Of a stretch of 8,604 nucleotides of DNA, positions 1 to 5,945 are shown in pieces. The notes beneath the pieces are model-generated. The model was given only the letters and a program-made list of their open reading frames with translations, ran no database searches and had not been told where the DNA came from. Position numbers and translations under genes: made by a program. Position 1 is the stretch's first letter. Each line of letters starts with the position of its first letter. The stretch is from Thermoplasmata archaeon (GTDB lineage: Archaea; Thermoplasmatota; Thermoplasmata; Thermoplasmatales; Thermoplasmataceae): contig JAKAQT010000034.1 of NCBI GenBank assembly GCA_021819605.1, positions 1-8,604 on the forward strand, read 5' to 3'.

Positions 1-66
1 TCCAGCAATCCTGAAGACATATCCGGATATCTCCTTCCCACAATACCAGCAGTCACTCAACATCAT
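1..66 (-). CDS. N-terminus of a small CxxC (zinc-ribbon-like) protein, partial
   Basis: The reverse strand opens at ATG ATG (66-61) and stays open to the left edge, giving 22 residues: MMLSDCWYCGKEISGYVFRIAG. The CWYCGK segment is a CxxC knuckle of the kind that forms half of a zinc ribbon; the second half would lie outside the window. A TATA-like stretch centred near 89 sits about 23-25 nt upstream of the first ATG, which fits leaderless transcription and supports a real start. The gene would be divergent from the radical SAM gene at 241. Only 22 residues are visible, so family and function cannot be assigned. A chance open stretch remains possible. Confidence 0.45.
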   Translation of the reverse strand, partial: MMLSDCWYCGKEISGYVFRIAG

Positions 67-82
67 ATGCAGGGCACTCTAC

Positions 83-94
83 AAATAAATATTT
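83..94 (-). promoter_or_regulatory. TATA-like box for the left-edge gene
   Basis: On the minus strand this reads as an AT-only AAATATTTATTT stretch about 25 nt before the ATG at 66. Distance and composition match an archaeal TATA box driving a leaderless mRNA. The assignment rests on spacing alone. Confidence 0.35.
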
Positions 95-208
95 CCTTGT
101 TTTTTCATGTTAATTCTTAATGTATGGCGGCGATTGAATACGCAAATATTCACATGCTATAATATTTAGAAGAACAATTACTTTCATATAATTATATTAA
201 TATTAGTA

Positions 209-218
209 AATCTTAAAT
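209..218 (+). promoter_or_regulatory. TATA-like box for the B12 radical SAM gene
   Basis: The stretch AATCTTAAAT is centred about 27 nt before the ATG at 241, the spacing expected if transcription starts at the start codon. No Shine-Dalgarno sequence precedes that ATG. The 67-240 interval is strongly AT-rich with several other TATA-like stretches (for example 185-205), so which box is used is uncertain. I see nothing else in this gap. Confidence 0.4.
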
Positions 219-240
219 CTCAGATATCAGTTTATATTGT

Positions 241-1821
241 ATGGGTAGCACAGTTGTTCTTACATCAGACAGAGGATCTTTCACAAGCTATTCAGGGGTA
301 TCCACCATGGGGTATGTTGCCTGCATGCCGGCAAGGCTTGTACCCCGGGTGCTGATGAACTCAATCTTCACGCCTCCTGAGGAGACGAACAGGAAGGGTG
401 AGGCATATTTCGCTCCCTATGCCCTCAGGAAGGTTGAGGCTTCACTGGTTGCATCAGGCATAACAGACGTCAGCGTTGTTAGCCCGGACATGCTTGAAAG
501 AGCCATTGATGGAAACACGAAGGTAGTGGGGATATCCGTTCATGATCCACTGGGGCTTGCCCCTGTAACATTCAAGCTTACAATGATATTTGGTGGAGGT
601 CCAAGCTGGACAGAGAAGTTCTTCCAGGAAATGGGCAACAGGATTGCAAAGCTGAAGAAAAAATACGGCTTCAAGGTCTTTGCAGGTGGTCCTGCGGCGT
701 GGCAGCTATCCCTGGAGAGGCCGGACTGGGTGGACAGTATTTTTAATGGTGAAGCTGAACTGGATCTCCCTGATCTGGTCAGGAAAGCAATTAATGGGAA
801 CCAGATGCCAAAAGACAGCTTTGGCAGGATGCCAAGGGTGGAGGAGATTCCCACCATAATAAAACCCAGCAGGCTTGGCGAAGTGCAGGTTACCCGTGGT
901 TGTCCTAGAGGGTGCCAGTTCTGCTCCATTACCCCGGAAACATTCAGGTCAATTCCACTTTCCGACATAATAAAGGAGGTGAACCTGAATCATAAGGCAG
1001 GGCAGAATTCTGTGGAACTGGTGACAGATGACATCCTGCTCTACGGATCAAAGAGGCTTGGGGTCAATCACGAAGCCATTGTGAACCTATTCACAGAGGT
1101 GAAGAAGCAGGGTGTTGACCTGATCTATTTCCCCCACATATCTTCTCCAGGGGTGCTGAGCAGCCCAAAGACAGTTGAGGAAATTTCTCACATCGCAGAA
1201 TACGACAAATACAGGGCGGAAGCACCAGTTGTGGGCCTGGAAAGCGGCAGTGAGCGCATTATTTCCAAGTACATGCGGGGCAAGCCGTTTCCCTGGAAAC
1301 CATCTGACTGGAAGAACGTCATACTTGAATCAACGCCAATAATGAACGATGCGTACATCACCCCATGCTATACAATGACAATAGGCTACGAAGATGAGAC
1401 GGAGGAAGACCTTCAGGAAAGCATAGACCTGGTTCAGAACATCATAGACGAGAAACTGAGGGCCTGGATATTTCCCCTGCCGGTTATACCCATGGGTACA
1501 TCCAGAATCAGGAACAACCCATTCCCCATACTGGAAAAGCTGCCAAAGGGCTACTGGGACCTCCTTTACACTTCCTGGAAATATGATCTTCAGATTACAA
1601 GGATCATGATGCCGGAAATGACAAAAAAGATGCAGAGCAGGACAGTGGAGATCATAACCAACACCATGACGGACAAGATATTCAGCCACATAGAGAATGT
1701 ATTCCTTGAGCTGAAGGAGACAAGGGGTATGAAGGCCAAGGACTTCAGCAGGATTGACCTGAATAATGTCATGGGCGTTTTCAGATCCATATACTGGATT
1801 GGCAGGGCCTCCATGTCATGA
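241..1821 (+). CDS. B12-binding-domain radical SAM protein (526 aa), substrate unknown
   Basis: A radical SAM enzyme of the large class with an N-terminal cobalamin-binding-like domain. The [4Fe-4S]/SAM motif is C221-x3-C225-x2-C228. Before it lies a Rossmann-like region with SVHDPLG (H101), AGGP (148-151) and NGEAE (169-173), features typical of B12-binding radical SAM proteins. H101 is followed by G105 rather than the classical DxHxxG spacing, so lower-axial His ligation of cobalamin is doubtful. GLESGSE (332-338) is a conserved radical SAM barrel segment. About 150 further residues follow, with no obvious membrane segment. The family includes methylases, ring-forming enzymes and methylthiotransferases acting on lipids, cofactors, RNA or peptides. 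One candidate role is an archaeal lipid enzyme such as a GDGT ring synthase, but that is inference. The ATG start is supported by a TATA-like box 27 nt upstream. The gene stands alone and converges with the amidase 2 nt downstream. Class assignment is firm; substrate is open. Confidence 0.9.
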   Translation: MGSTVVLTSDRGSFTSYSGVSTMGYVACMPARLVPRVLMNSIFTPPEETNRKGEAYFAPYALRKVEASLVASGITDVSVVSPDMLERAIDGNTKVVGISVHDPLGLAPVTFKLTMIFGGGPSWTEKFFQEMGNRIAKLKKKYGFKVFAGGPAAWQLSLERPDWVDSIFNGEAELDLPDLVRKAINGNQMPKDSFGRMPRVEEIPTIIKPSRLGEVQVTRGCPRGCQFCSITPETFRSIPLSDIIKEVNLNHKAGQNSVELVTDDILLYGSKRLGVNHEAIVNLFTEVKKQGVDLIYFPHISSPGVLSSPKTVEEISHIAEYDKYRAEAPVVGLESGSERIISKYMRGKPFPWKPSDWKNVILESTPIMNDAYITPCYTMTIGYEDETEEDLQESIDLVQNIIDEKLRAWIFPLPVIPMGTSRIRNNPFPILEKLPKGYWDLLYTSWKYDLQITRIMMPEMTKKMQSRTVEIITNTMTDKIFSHIENVFLELKETRGMKAKDFSRIDLNNVMGVFRSIYWIGRASMS

Positions 1822-1823
1822 AC

Positions 1824-2753
1824 CTAAGCCAGCCTCTGCCTGGCTATCTCCTTCGGCACCAGCATGCTCACCACGTAATTCGGCTCGTCCACCACCTCGC
1901 TTATCCGGAGGTTTCCAGCGACACTGCAAAGTGCATATCCCTCTTCATCGGTGAATCCATAGGTTTTCAATTCCTCAATCATGTTTTCAATGGCATCGCT
2001 GCATGCATTCCTGAGATCAGGTGAAATCCCCATGGTTACAATCACAGGCCCAAGCCCGTGGTCGTCGGAAAAGGCACGTGGAGCGCCTATGGAGGAACCC
2101 TTGAGAAGGTTGATTTTCAGACATACGGTGGCCATGGTCTCAATTGCAGTTCCGCAAACCTCCCCATCACCCTGGGCGGCATGCGGATCAGCCACCGAGA
2201 GAAGCGCACCTGGAACAGACACAGGGAGGTAGACTTTTGATCCCTGGCCAAGCAGCCTGTTATCCATGTTTCCTCCGAAATACTGCGGCGGTATCATCCC
2301 ATGCTTTCCAGTGGAAGGTGCGGTGCCAATTATTCCAAGAAAAGGGGAAACCGGTATCCTGATGCCTTTCAGGAAATCGCCTCTGGCCGTGGCTACTTCA
2401 CTGCCAATGTCCCATATGAGCAGCCTGTCCCTGAATCTGTGTTTTATGAAACCAAAGTCCCAGGAGACCATTGTCCAGCCCCATCTGGCAACATCAAGTC
2501 TTTCTATGGATACTTCCAGGACGTCCCCGGGTTCCGATCCCTTAACATACATTGGCCCTACTGCAGCATCAAGCAGCGATTCGTCAACATTCCTGAGGTC
2601 TTCTGTTGTGAAGTCCTCCCTGATCTGCAGTGTTGAGGAATCAGGGATGTCCACCTGCACTGTGCTGCCGGGGTCTATTTCTGCCAAGGGTTTAAGTCCG
2701 GGGCTCCAGTTCAGATGCAGGTTGCTTTTAAGATGGCCGTCAATATTTATCAT
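1824..2753 (-). CDS. Acetamidase/formamidase family protein (309 aa)
   Basis: Member of the FmdA/AmdA amidase family, which hydrolyses short-chain amides such as formamide or acetamide to ammonia and the carboxylic acid in the cytoplasm. Family hallmarks are GPMYVKGSEPGD (66-77), YFGGNMDN (158-165), the SVPGALLSVADPHAAQGDGE region (179-198) and GTAIE just after it. The acidic and histidine residues of those two central blocks are those usually implicated in metal binding and catalysis. About 300 residues is normal for the family, so the gene looks complete. The ATG at 2753 has a TATA-like stretch 27 nt upstream, in the 36-nt gap after the protease stop, so it can be expressed on its own as well as by read-through. 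In an acidophile, ammonia release could buffer the cytoplasm or supply nitrogen; that role is inference. The exact amide substrate cannot be read from sequence. Confidence 0.92.
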   Translation of the reverse strand: MINIDGHLKSNLHLNWSPGLKPLAEIDPGSTVQVDIPDSSTLQIREDFTTEDLRNVDESLLDAAVGPMYVKGSEPGDVLEVSIERLDVARWGWTMVSWDFGFIKHRFRDRLLIWDIGSEVATARGDFLKGIRIPVSPFLGIIGTAPSTGKHGMIPPQYFGGNMDNRLLGQGSKVYLPVSVPGALLSVADPHAAQGDGEVCGTAIETMATVCLKINLLKGSSIGAPRAFSDDHGLGPVIVTMGISPDLRNACSDAIENMIEELKTYGFTDEEGYALCSVAGNLRISEVVDEPNYVVSMLVPKEIARQRLA

Positions 2754-2772
2754 GGCCGGAAAAAATGTTGTG

Positions 2773-2787
2773 TGATAATAATATTGC
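2773..2787 (-). promoter_or_regulatory. TATA-like box for the amidase gene
   Basis: The minus strand reads CAATATTATTATCAC, centred about 27 nt upstream of the amidase ATG at 2753 and just after the protease stop at 2790. The spacing predicts a leaderless mRNA independent of the upstream protease. Confidence 0.45.
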
Positions 2788-2789
2788 TC

Positions 2790-3530
2790 TCAGTCCCATG
2801 GCCTGAACCTTTCACCATGGGAACTCTGCAGATAGTCTGGCGGCATCCTTTCCGGGGTCACTGCGATTTCCAGGCGCCTCCTTCCCCTGTATACAACCGC
2901 AGACACTTCCTTTCCGGTACCCGATTCCGATATGGAGGCTATCAGATCCCTCATGCTCTTCACCGCCTTTCCGTTGAATTCTGTAATGATATCACCTCTT
3001 CGTATTCCCGCAATGTCAGCAGGTCCTCCCGGTATGGTGGATGCCACCATAACTCCGTCTGTTAACCCCGATCTTTCCTGCATGTCAGCAAGATCCTGTG
3101 TTGATACGCCTGAAAGGCCTACCCATGGCCTCCGGACCTTTCCCTGTTCCAGTATCTGCTGGATCAGCGTCTTAACTGTATTGGACGGTATGGCAAAACC
3201 AACACCCTGGGCGAATGGCACAATGGCCGTATTCATTCCTATGACCATGCCGTCCACCGTGGCAAGAGGTCCTCCACTGTTGCCGGGATTTATTGCAGCA
3301 TCCGTCTGAATGAGCCCTTCAGTGATGAACTCGGACCACGGCAATATCCGGCCTACGGCGCTTACCACTCCATATGAAACGGTAGGCCCTCCCGAAAGTG
3401 CAAGTGCATTTCCCATGGCAATCACAGGCTGGCCAGACCTGATGGCGGATGAATCACCGAAGTTGCATGTGCTGAGGTTCTGGGCATTGATCTTCAGGAC
3501 AGCCAGGTCAGTTGCATCATCATAGCCCAC
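2790..3530 (-). CDS. htrA: HtrA-like serine protease, C-terminal part (catalytic Asp, Ser and PDZ domain), split by a frameshift
   Basis: This 246-residue open frame carries the second part of a trypsin-fold HtrA/DegP protease. Visible are the catalytic Asp in DDATDLAVL (D8), the catalytic Ser in AAINPGNSGGPL (S85), the GVGFAIPS strand (109-116), and a PDZ domain at about residues 137-230 containing GLTDGVMV, GIRRGDIITEFNG and VVYRGRR. It opens with a GTG at 3530, but that is probably not a natural start, because the catalytic His lies in the overlapping upstream frame (3520-3774). Removing one base between 3526 and 3532 joins the two frames into a canonical protease of about 328 residues. 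HtrA proteins degrade or refold damaged proteins. As written here, the triad is divided between two peptides, so the locus is either a young pseudogene, a sequence error or a recoding site. Confidence 0.88.
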   Translation of the reverse strand: MGYDDATDLAVLKINAQNLSTCNFGDSSAIRSGQPVIAMGNALALSGGPTVSYGVVSAVGRILPWSEFITEGLIQTDAAINPGNSGGPLATVDGMVIGMNTAIVPFAQGVGFAIPSNTVKTLIQQILEQGKVRRPWVGLSGVSTQDLADMQERSGLTDGVMVASTIPGGPADIAGIRRGDIITEFNGKAVKSMRDLIASISESGTGKEVSAVVYRGRRRLEIAVTPERMPPDYLQSSHGERFRPWD

Positions 3531-3774
3531 TTATCCTTGCACTGTGTTTCTCATTGTCAGGTGTTATGACGGTTATCCCCGATGATCCAGCCACCACATG
3601 AAAGTTGGTGGCAATATATCCACTGCTGCTAATGATCATTCCTGTCCCGGATCCAATCACCCTGTCCACCCTTCCCCACTGGTCTCTCCCGTATCTGGAG
3701 GTTCTCACAGTGGCTATGCTGTTCCTGATGTTTTCAACAACATCTGCAATTCCCTGTGAACCACGCATTTCCAT
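3520..3774 (-). CDS. htrA: HtrA-like serine protease, N-terminal part (catalytic His), ends at a frameshift
   Basis: An 84-residue frame holding the first half of the protease fold: GSGTGMIIS (41-49), then IATNFHVV (54-61) with catalytic H59, then ITPDNEKHSARISG before a TGA. Family members continue here with an [SV]GYD..TDLAV segment, which is exactly what the next frame encodes. I start it at ATG 3774 because GGTGA (3784-3780) lies 5 nt upstream and the promoter TATA is about 36 nt upstream. A longer GTG start at 3837 would add a hydrophobic stretch (SLLILFCIITAL), but that start lies upstream of the predicted transcription start. With the 3774 start there is no signal peptide or anchor, so the protease would be cytoplasmic unless the longer start is used. 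The gene is divergent from the HxlR regulator. Confidence 0.8.
   Translation of the reverse strand: MEMRGSQGIADVVENIRNSIATVRTSRYGRDQWGRVDRVIGSGTGMIISSSGYIATNFHVVAGSSGITVITPDNEKHSARISGL
3526..3532 (-). other. htrA: Frameshift site in the HtrA gene
   Basis: On the minus strand the frame runs GCA AGG ATA AGT GGG CTA TGA. Deleting one G from the GGG triplet (3526-3528) gives A-R-I-S-G-Y-D-D-A-T-D; deleting the A at 3531 gives A-R-I-V-G-Y-D-D-A-T-D. Both restore the usual HtrA sequence before the catalytic Asp, so the locus carries one extra base. No clear slippery heptamer or pseudoknot is visible. Confidence 0.8.
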
Positions 3775-3779
3775 TTTAT

Positions 3780-3784
3780 TCACC
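3780..3784 (-). promoter_or_regulatory. Ribosome-binding site deciding the HtrA start
   Basis: GGTGA on the minus strand lies 5 nt before ATG 3774, the same sequence and spacing as in the divergent HxlR gene. It supports 3774 over the GTG at 3837. Confidence 0.5.
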
Positions 3785-3805
3785 TGTATCTTGCAATTCA
3801 AAGCA

Positions 3806-3815
3806 GTTATTATAC
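3806..3815. promoter_or_regulatory. Shared bidirectional TATA element between HtrA and HxlR genes
   Basis: The plus strand reads GTTATTATAC and the minus strand GTATAATAAC, so a TATA-like box can be read either way. Its centre is about 27 nt from the expected start of each transcript (near 3838 plus, near 3784 minus). Each transcript would begin at or just before a GGTGA ribosome-binding site placed 5 nt before an ATG (3850 plus, 3774 minus). Only 75 bases separate the two ATGs, so a regulator bound here would affect both genes. Confidence 0.5.
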
Positions 3816-3839
3816 AGAAAAGGATCAGGAGAGACACAA

Positions 3840-3844
3840 GGTGA
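3840..3844 (+). promoter_or_regulatory. Ribosome-binding site deciding the HxlR start
   Basis: GGTGA, complementary to the archaeal 16S rRNA 3' end, is followed by 5 nt and then ATG 3850. It overlaps the in-frame GTG at 3841, which would otherwise be the longest start, and favours 3850. Confidence 0.5.
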
Positions 3845-3849
3845 CAACG

Positions 3850-4170
3850 ATGCCATCTGTAAAGTTACTGGAACTAAGTGATCAGGATGCAGTTATCAAT
3901 GCGCGGAAGGTCATAGAACCGGTCTCAAAAAAGAACTCTGTTGAGATAATCTTTCTCCTTGGTCTCAGGGGAGCCCTTCGATTCAATGAAATCAAGAAAT
4001 CTCTGAAGGCAAGGGATACAAAGGGAATATCCAGGGCACTGGGTGCGCTGGTCAGCAATGGCCTTGTGGCGAGAACCGTATACCCGTTCACGCCTCCGGC
4101 CGTGGAGTACAGGCTCACAGAAAGAGGCGAAGCCATCTTCAGGCTCATAGATGAAATGGGGCATTTCTGA
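3850..4170 (+). CDS. HxlR-family winged-helix transcriptional regulator (106 aa)
   Basis: A compact winged-helix DNA-binding protein of the HxlR family. The signature is continuous: a lead-in helix ending in the hydrophobic EIIFLLGLRG (32-41), then RFNEIKKSLK (44-53), a recognition helix around ISRALGALVSNGLV (60-73), then the wing with R75, the PFTPPAVEY segment (79-87) and LTERG (89-93). Length is typical (100-120 aa) and these proteins act as dimers. There is no extra sensor domain, though many HxlR proteins sense redox or electrophiles through a cysteine; this one has no cysteine at all. The start at 3850 is chosen for its GGTGA site; a GTG at 3841 would add three residues. It is divergent from the HtrA protease with a shared TATA element, so self-control and protease control are likely (inference). 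It converges on the radical SAM gene 27 nt downstream. Confidence 0.88.
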   Translation: MPSVKLLELSDQDAVINARKVIEPVSKKNSVEIIFLLGLRGALRFNEIKKSLKARDTKGISRALGALVSNGLVARTVYPFTPPAVEYRLTERGEAIFRLIDEMGHF

Positions 4171-4197
4171 AACCCGGGCGACGCGGCCGGAAACAAT

Positions 4198-5211
4198 TCA
4201 TGAAAGGTCTCCAGATATGAAGGAAACCACATTGTCCAGTATCCTCTCCTTGACCATTGATGGATTTTTCCATGAGAACAGAGAAGGTTCAAGGTAGCAC
4301 GCCAGTGCACATTTATTGCACTTCTCGTATGGTTCCCAGTCATAGGAATTCCATACCTTCCTGATATCAACGTCCCAGACTTTCAGATCTCCCTTGTACT
4401 CATTCAGGACATAGCATGGCTGGACAATCCTCCCAGATGGATCGACGTTGATTGTGAGCCATGGCTTGCATCTCCAGCTCTCACCAAGATACCAAGAATT
4501 TACAACGGCCTCGAAGTACTGAGAAGAATTCACGATTGGATATCCTTCATTCTTCATGGTCTTAAGCGTGTTGATGGCATCCAGGAGCCTTGTGCGATCA
4601 GGAGATTTTGGGTCCGCTGTTGAATAATCATAAGCAATCTGGAAATTTATGCTTACCTTTAGTTTAACAGCCAGATCCACCAGATCTTTTGCCTGATGCA
4701 TATTGTCCCTTGTTATTGTGGAGCTGATAGCCATGGGGATATGATCCCTTGCTGCCTCGATCCCTTCAATGGCATGCCTGAAGGATCCACTGACCCCGCG
4801 AAGGGTATCGTGAAGTTCCCCGATGCCATCAAGGGATACAAATAAATAATTCAGGTGATCCTTGACATCATTCAACCTGGCTTTCAGGAGCCAGCCATTG
4901 CTCACCATGGATGTGTGGAACCTCTTATGGGATTCCTGAAGTATATCTCCTATATCCTTCCTGAGGAGGGGCTCTCCGCCCTCAAAGCCGAGAAATGAGA
5001 CACCGCCCCGCTTGAGTGCCTCCATCATCCGTATCTCGTCATCAAGGCTGAGAAGCTCCTCGTCCTCCCGCCTCCAGAAAGGGCACATGCTGCATTTGAG
5101 ATTGCAACCATAAAGCAGTTTATGTCCCGCAATAACAGGAACCTTTGATCCGTTGATTCCCTTCATTGATCTAAGTATGCTTCTGCCCACAACAGGCCTC
5201 AAAAGTCCCAT
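4198..5211 (-). CDS. Radical SAM protein with cysteine-rich SPASM-like C-terminus (337 aa)
   Basis: A radical SAM enzyme with C36-x3-C40-x2-C43 binding the catalytic [4Fe-4S] cluster, FEGGEPL (76-82) for SAM binding, and the VSLDG barrel strand (125-129). The C-terminal third carries five cysteines, C248, C266, C298, C301 and C305, in an arrangement like SPASM or half-SPASM domains that hold auxiliary Fe-S clusters. Such enzymes modify peptides or act in cofactor, haem or lipid pathways. No precursor peptide is recognisable next door, so a peptide-modifying role is not supported. I recall a Thermoplasmata radical SAM family of this layout without known function, but cannot confirm membership. 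It begins at ATG 5211, which has only a weak TATA-like stretch about 27 nt upstream; M16 is an alternative start. It lies 96 nt downstream of the glycoprotein gene on the same strand, so co-transcription is possible. Confidence 0.88.
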   Translation of the reverse strand: MGLLRPVVGRSILRSMKGINGSKVPVIAGHKLLYGCNLKCSMCPFWRREDEELLSLDDEIRMMEALKRGGVSFLGFEGGEPLLRKDIGDILQESHKRFHTSMVSNGWLLKARLNDVKDHLNYLFVSLDGIGELHDTLRGVSGSFRHAIEGIEAARDHIPMAISSTITRDNMHQAKDLVDLAVKLKVSINFQIAYDYSTADPKSPDRTRLLDAINTLKTMKNEGYPIVNSSQYFEAVVNSWYLGESWRCKPWLTINVDPSGRIVQPCYVLNEYKGDLKVWDVDIRKVWNSYDWEPYEKCNKCALACYLEPSLFSWKNPSMVKERILDNVVSFISGDLS

Positions 5212-5232
5212 GTGATTAATAACAGTGTCCAG

Positions 5233-5241
5233 TATTCATAC
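5233..5241 (-). promoter_or_regulatory. Weak TATA-like box for the SPASM radical SAM gene
   Basis: The minus strand reads GTATGAATA, centred about 26 nt before ATG 5211. The spacing suits a leaderless mRNA but the sequence is a poor TATA match. Nothing else stands out in the 5212-5307 gap. Confidence 0.25.
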
Positions 5242-5307
5242 TTTACGTTACAGTTGAAATCTATGCATCAACTCCAAACGGGAGAATTCAATAATGTTAA
5301 TGCTAAC

Positions 5308-5850
5308 TCAAATTTTTAGCAGCGTGATGCCGATTTCTGCTGCCCCGCTTGAGGTTTCAACCAATATCTCCACAATGTAGGGGTAAGCCGGTCCTGCTTT
5401 CAGGTTTGATGTTTTCATTTCCTGAAAACCAGTCTGGTTGATATAAAGCGTCATATTCAGAGATACTGTGGAATTTGCCGGAACATTTTTTATCATATAA
5501 TTGTAGGGGTATGAGGTTCTGTTCAGGTAAGTCAGGTTGTATATGGAATATACCTCAACAGGGCTCCGGCTCTGTTTTTGAATTGAGGAAAGGTTTGAAG
5601 GAGATACATCAAATAAGTAAACTGGAGAAGAACTGCTGGTGATGTTTATGGTCAGATTGATTGTCTGACCAGCTGAAGGTATGAGAATTGTTGTATCGTT
5701 CTGTGGAGACGTTACAACCAGGCCCTGGCTTGATGGGGTAATGGCCGTGGTGGTGGATGAGGAACCGTGGGAAATTGTCTCGTATGTTATTCCGCTGAAT
5801 GCAACAAGCATCACCACCGCTATGAGTGCGGCAACTTTACCTGAAATCAT
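5308..5850 (-). CDS. Signal-anchored, sequon-rich surface protein of unknown function (180 aa)
   Basis: I do not recognise a family. The N-terminus has one lysine (K5) followed by a hydrophobic segment AALIAVVMLVAFSGITY (7-23), a signal peptide or membrane anchor, then a Ser/Thr-rich stretch (28-41). The remaining domain is rich in Ser, Thr, Asn and beta-prone residues. It contains nine N-glycosylation sequons, at N51, N65, N69, N86, N105, N110, N126, N132 and N138, about one per ten residues between 51 and 140. It has no cysteine. The likely place is outside the membrane, as a heavily glycosylated beta-sandwich-like protein; this is inference. The start is supported by a TATA-like box 27 nt upstream. 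The gene is divergent from the efflux transporter with a 95-nt gap and is followed by the SPASM radical SAM gene. Confidence 0.75.
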   Translation of the reverse strand: MISGKVAALIAVVMLVAFSGITYETISHGSSSTTTAITPSSQGLVVTSPQNDTTILIPSAGQTINLTINITSSSSPVYLFDVSPSNLSSIQKQSRSPVEVYSIYNLTYLNRTSYPYNYMIKNVPANSTVSLNMTLYINQTGFQEMKTSNLKAGPAYPYIVEILVETSSGAAEIGITLLKI

Positions 5851-5872
5851 AATGGGACAGCAATATCCAGCG

Positions 5873-5881
5873 ATTATTAAA
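5873..5881 (-). promoter_or_regulatory. TATA-like box for the surface protein gene
   Basis: The minus strand reads TTTAATAAT, centred 27 nt before ATG 5850, a good archaeal TATA match at leaderless spacing. Confidence 0.5.
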
Positions 5882-5903
5882 CCATTCCTAATTTCTAACT
5901 AAC

Positions 5904-5920
5904 TAATTAATTATTTATAG
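5904..5920 (+). promoter_or_regulatory. Promoter of the efflux operon: TATA-like box with overlapping palindrome
   Basis: ATTTATAG (5913-5920) is centred about 30 nt before the transporter ATG at 5946. It adjoins the perfect palindrome TAATTAATTA (5904-5913), which is preceded by the tandem CTAACTAACT (5895-5904). A palindrome abutting the TATA box is a natural place for the MarR protein encoded at the end of this operon to bind. The sequence is low in complexity, so this operator is only a guess. Confidence 0.4.
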
Positions 5921-5945
5921 CAAAATCAAATTCCCTGCTGATAAG

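Noticed and set aside
79..108. Short minus-strand frame MKKQGNIYL before the left-edge gene, a possible leader peptide.
   Set aside because: It covers the probable TATA box of that gene, has no ribosome-binding site and is only nine codons.
67..240. Possible structured RNA or cobalamin riboswitch before the B12-type enzyme.
   Set aside because: The gap is AT-rich without GC-paired stems, and the gene appears to be leaderless, leaving no room for a riboswitch in the mRNA.
540..968. Minus-strand open frame opposite the B12 radical SAM gene.
   Set aside because: It is an antisense shadow over the cofactor-binding part of a well-supported gene, with no family features.
2266..2775. Long plus-strand open frame opposite the amidase.
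   Set aside because: It is an antisense shadow; the minus strand encodes a full, motif-complete amidase over the same bases.
3520..3837. HtrA N-terminal frame extended to a GTG at 3837, giving a hydrophobic leader.
   Set aside because: That start lies upstream of the expected transcription start and the TATA element and has no ribosome-binding site; ATG 3774 has GGTGA at 5 nt. The hydrophobic stretch (about 12 residues, no basic residue before it) is also short for an anchor.
3882..4370. Minus-strand open frame covering the HxlR gene and the end of the SPASM gene.
   Set aside because: It runs antisense to the HxlR gene and out of frame with the radical SAM gene; both have clear motifs.
4198..5850. 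RiPP cluster reading: radical SAM/SPASM enzyme with the neighbouring small protein as precursor.
   Set aside because: The neighbour is 180 residues, signal-anchored, cysteine-free and glycoprotein-like; no protease, export or leader-binding gene is present.
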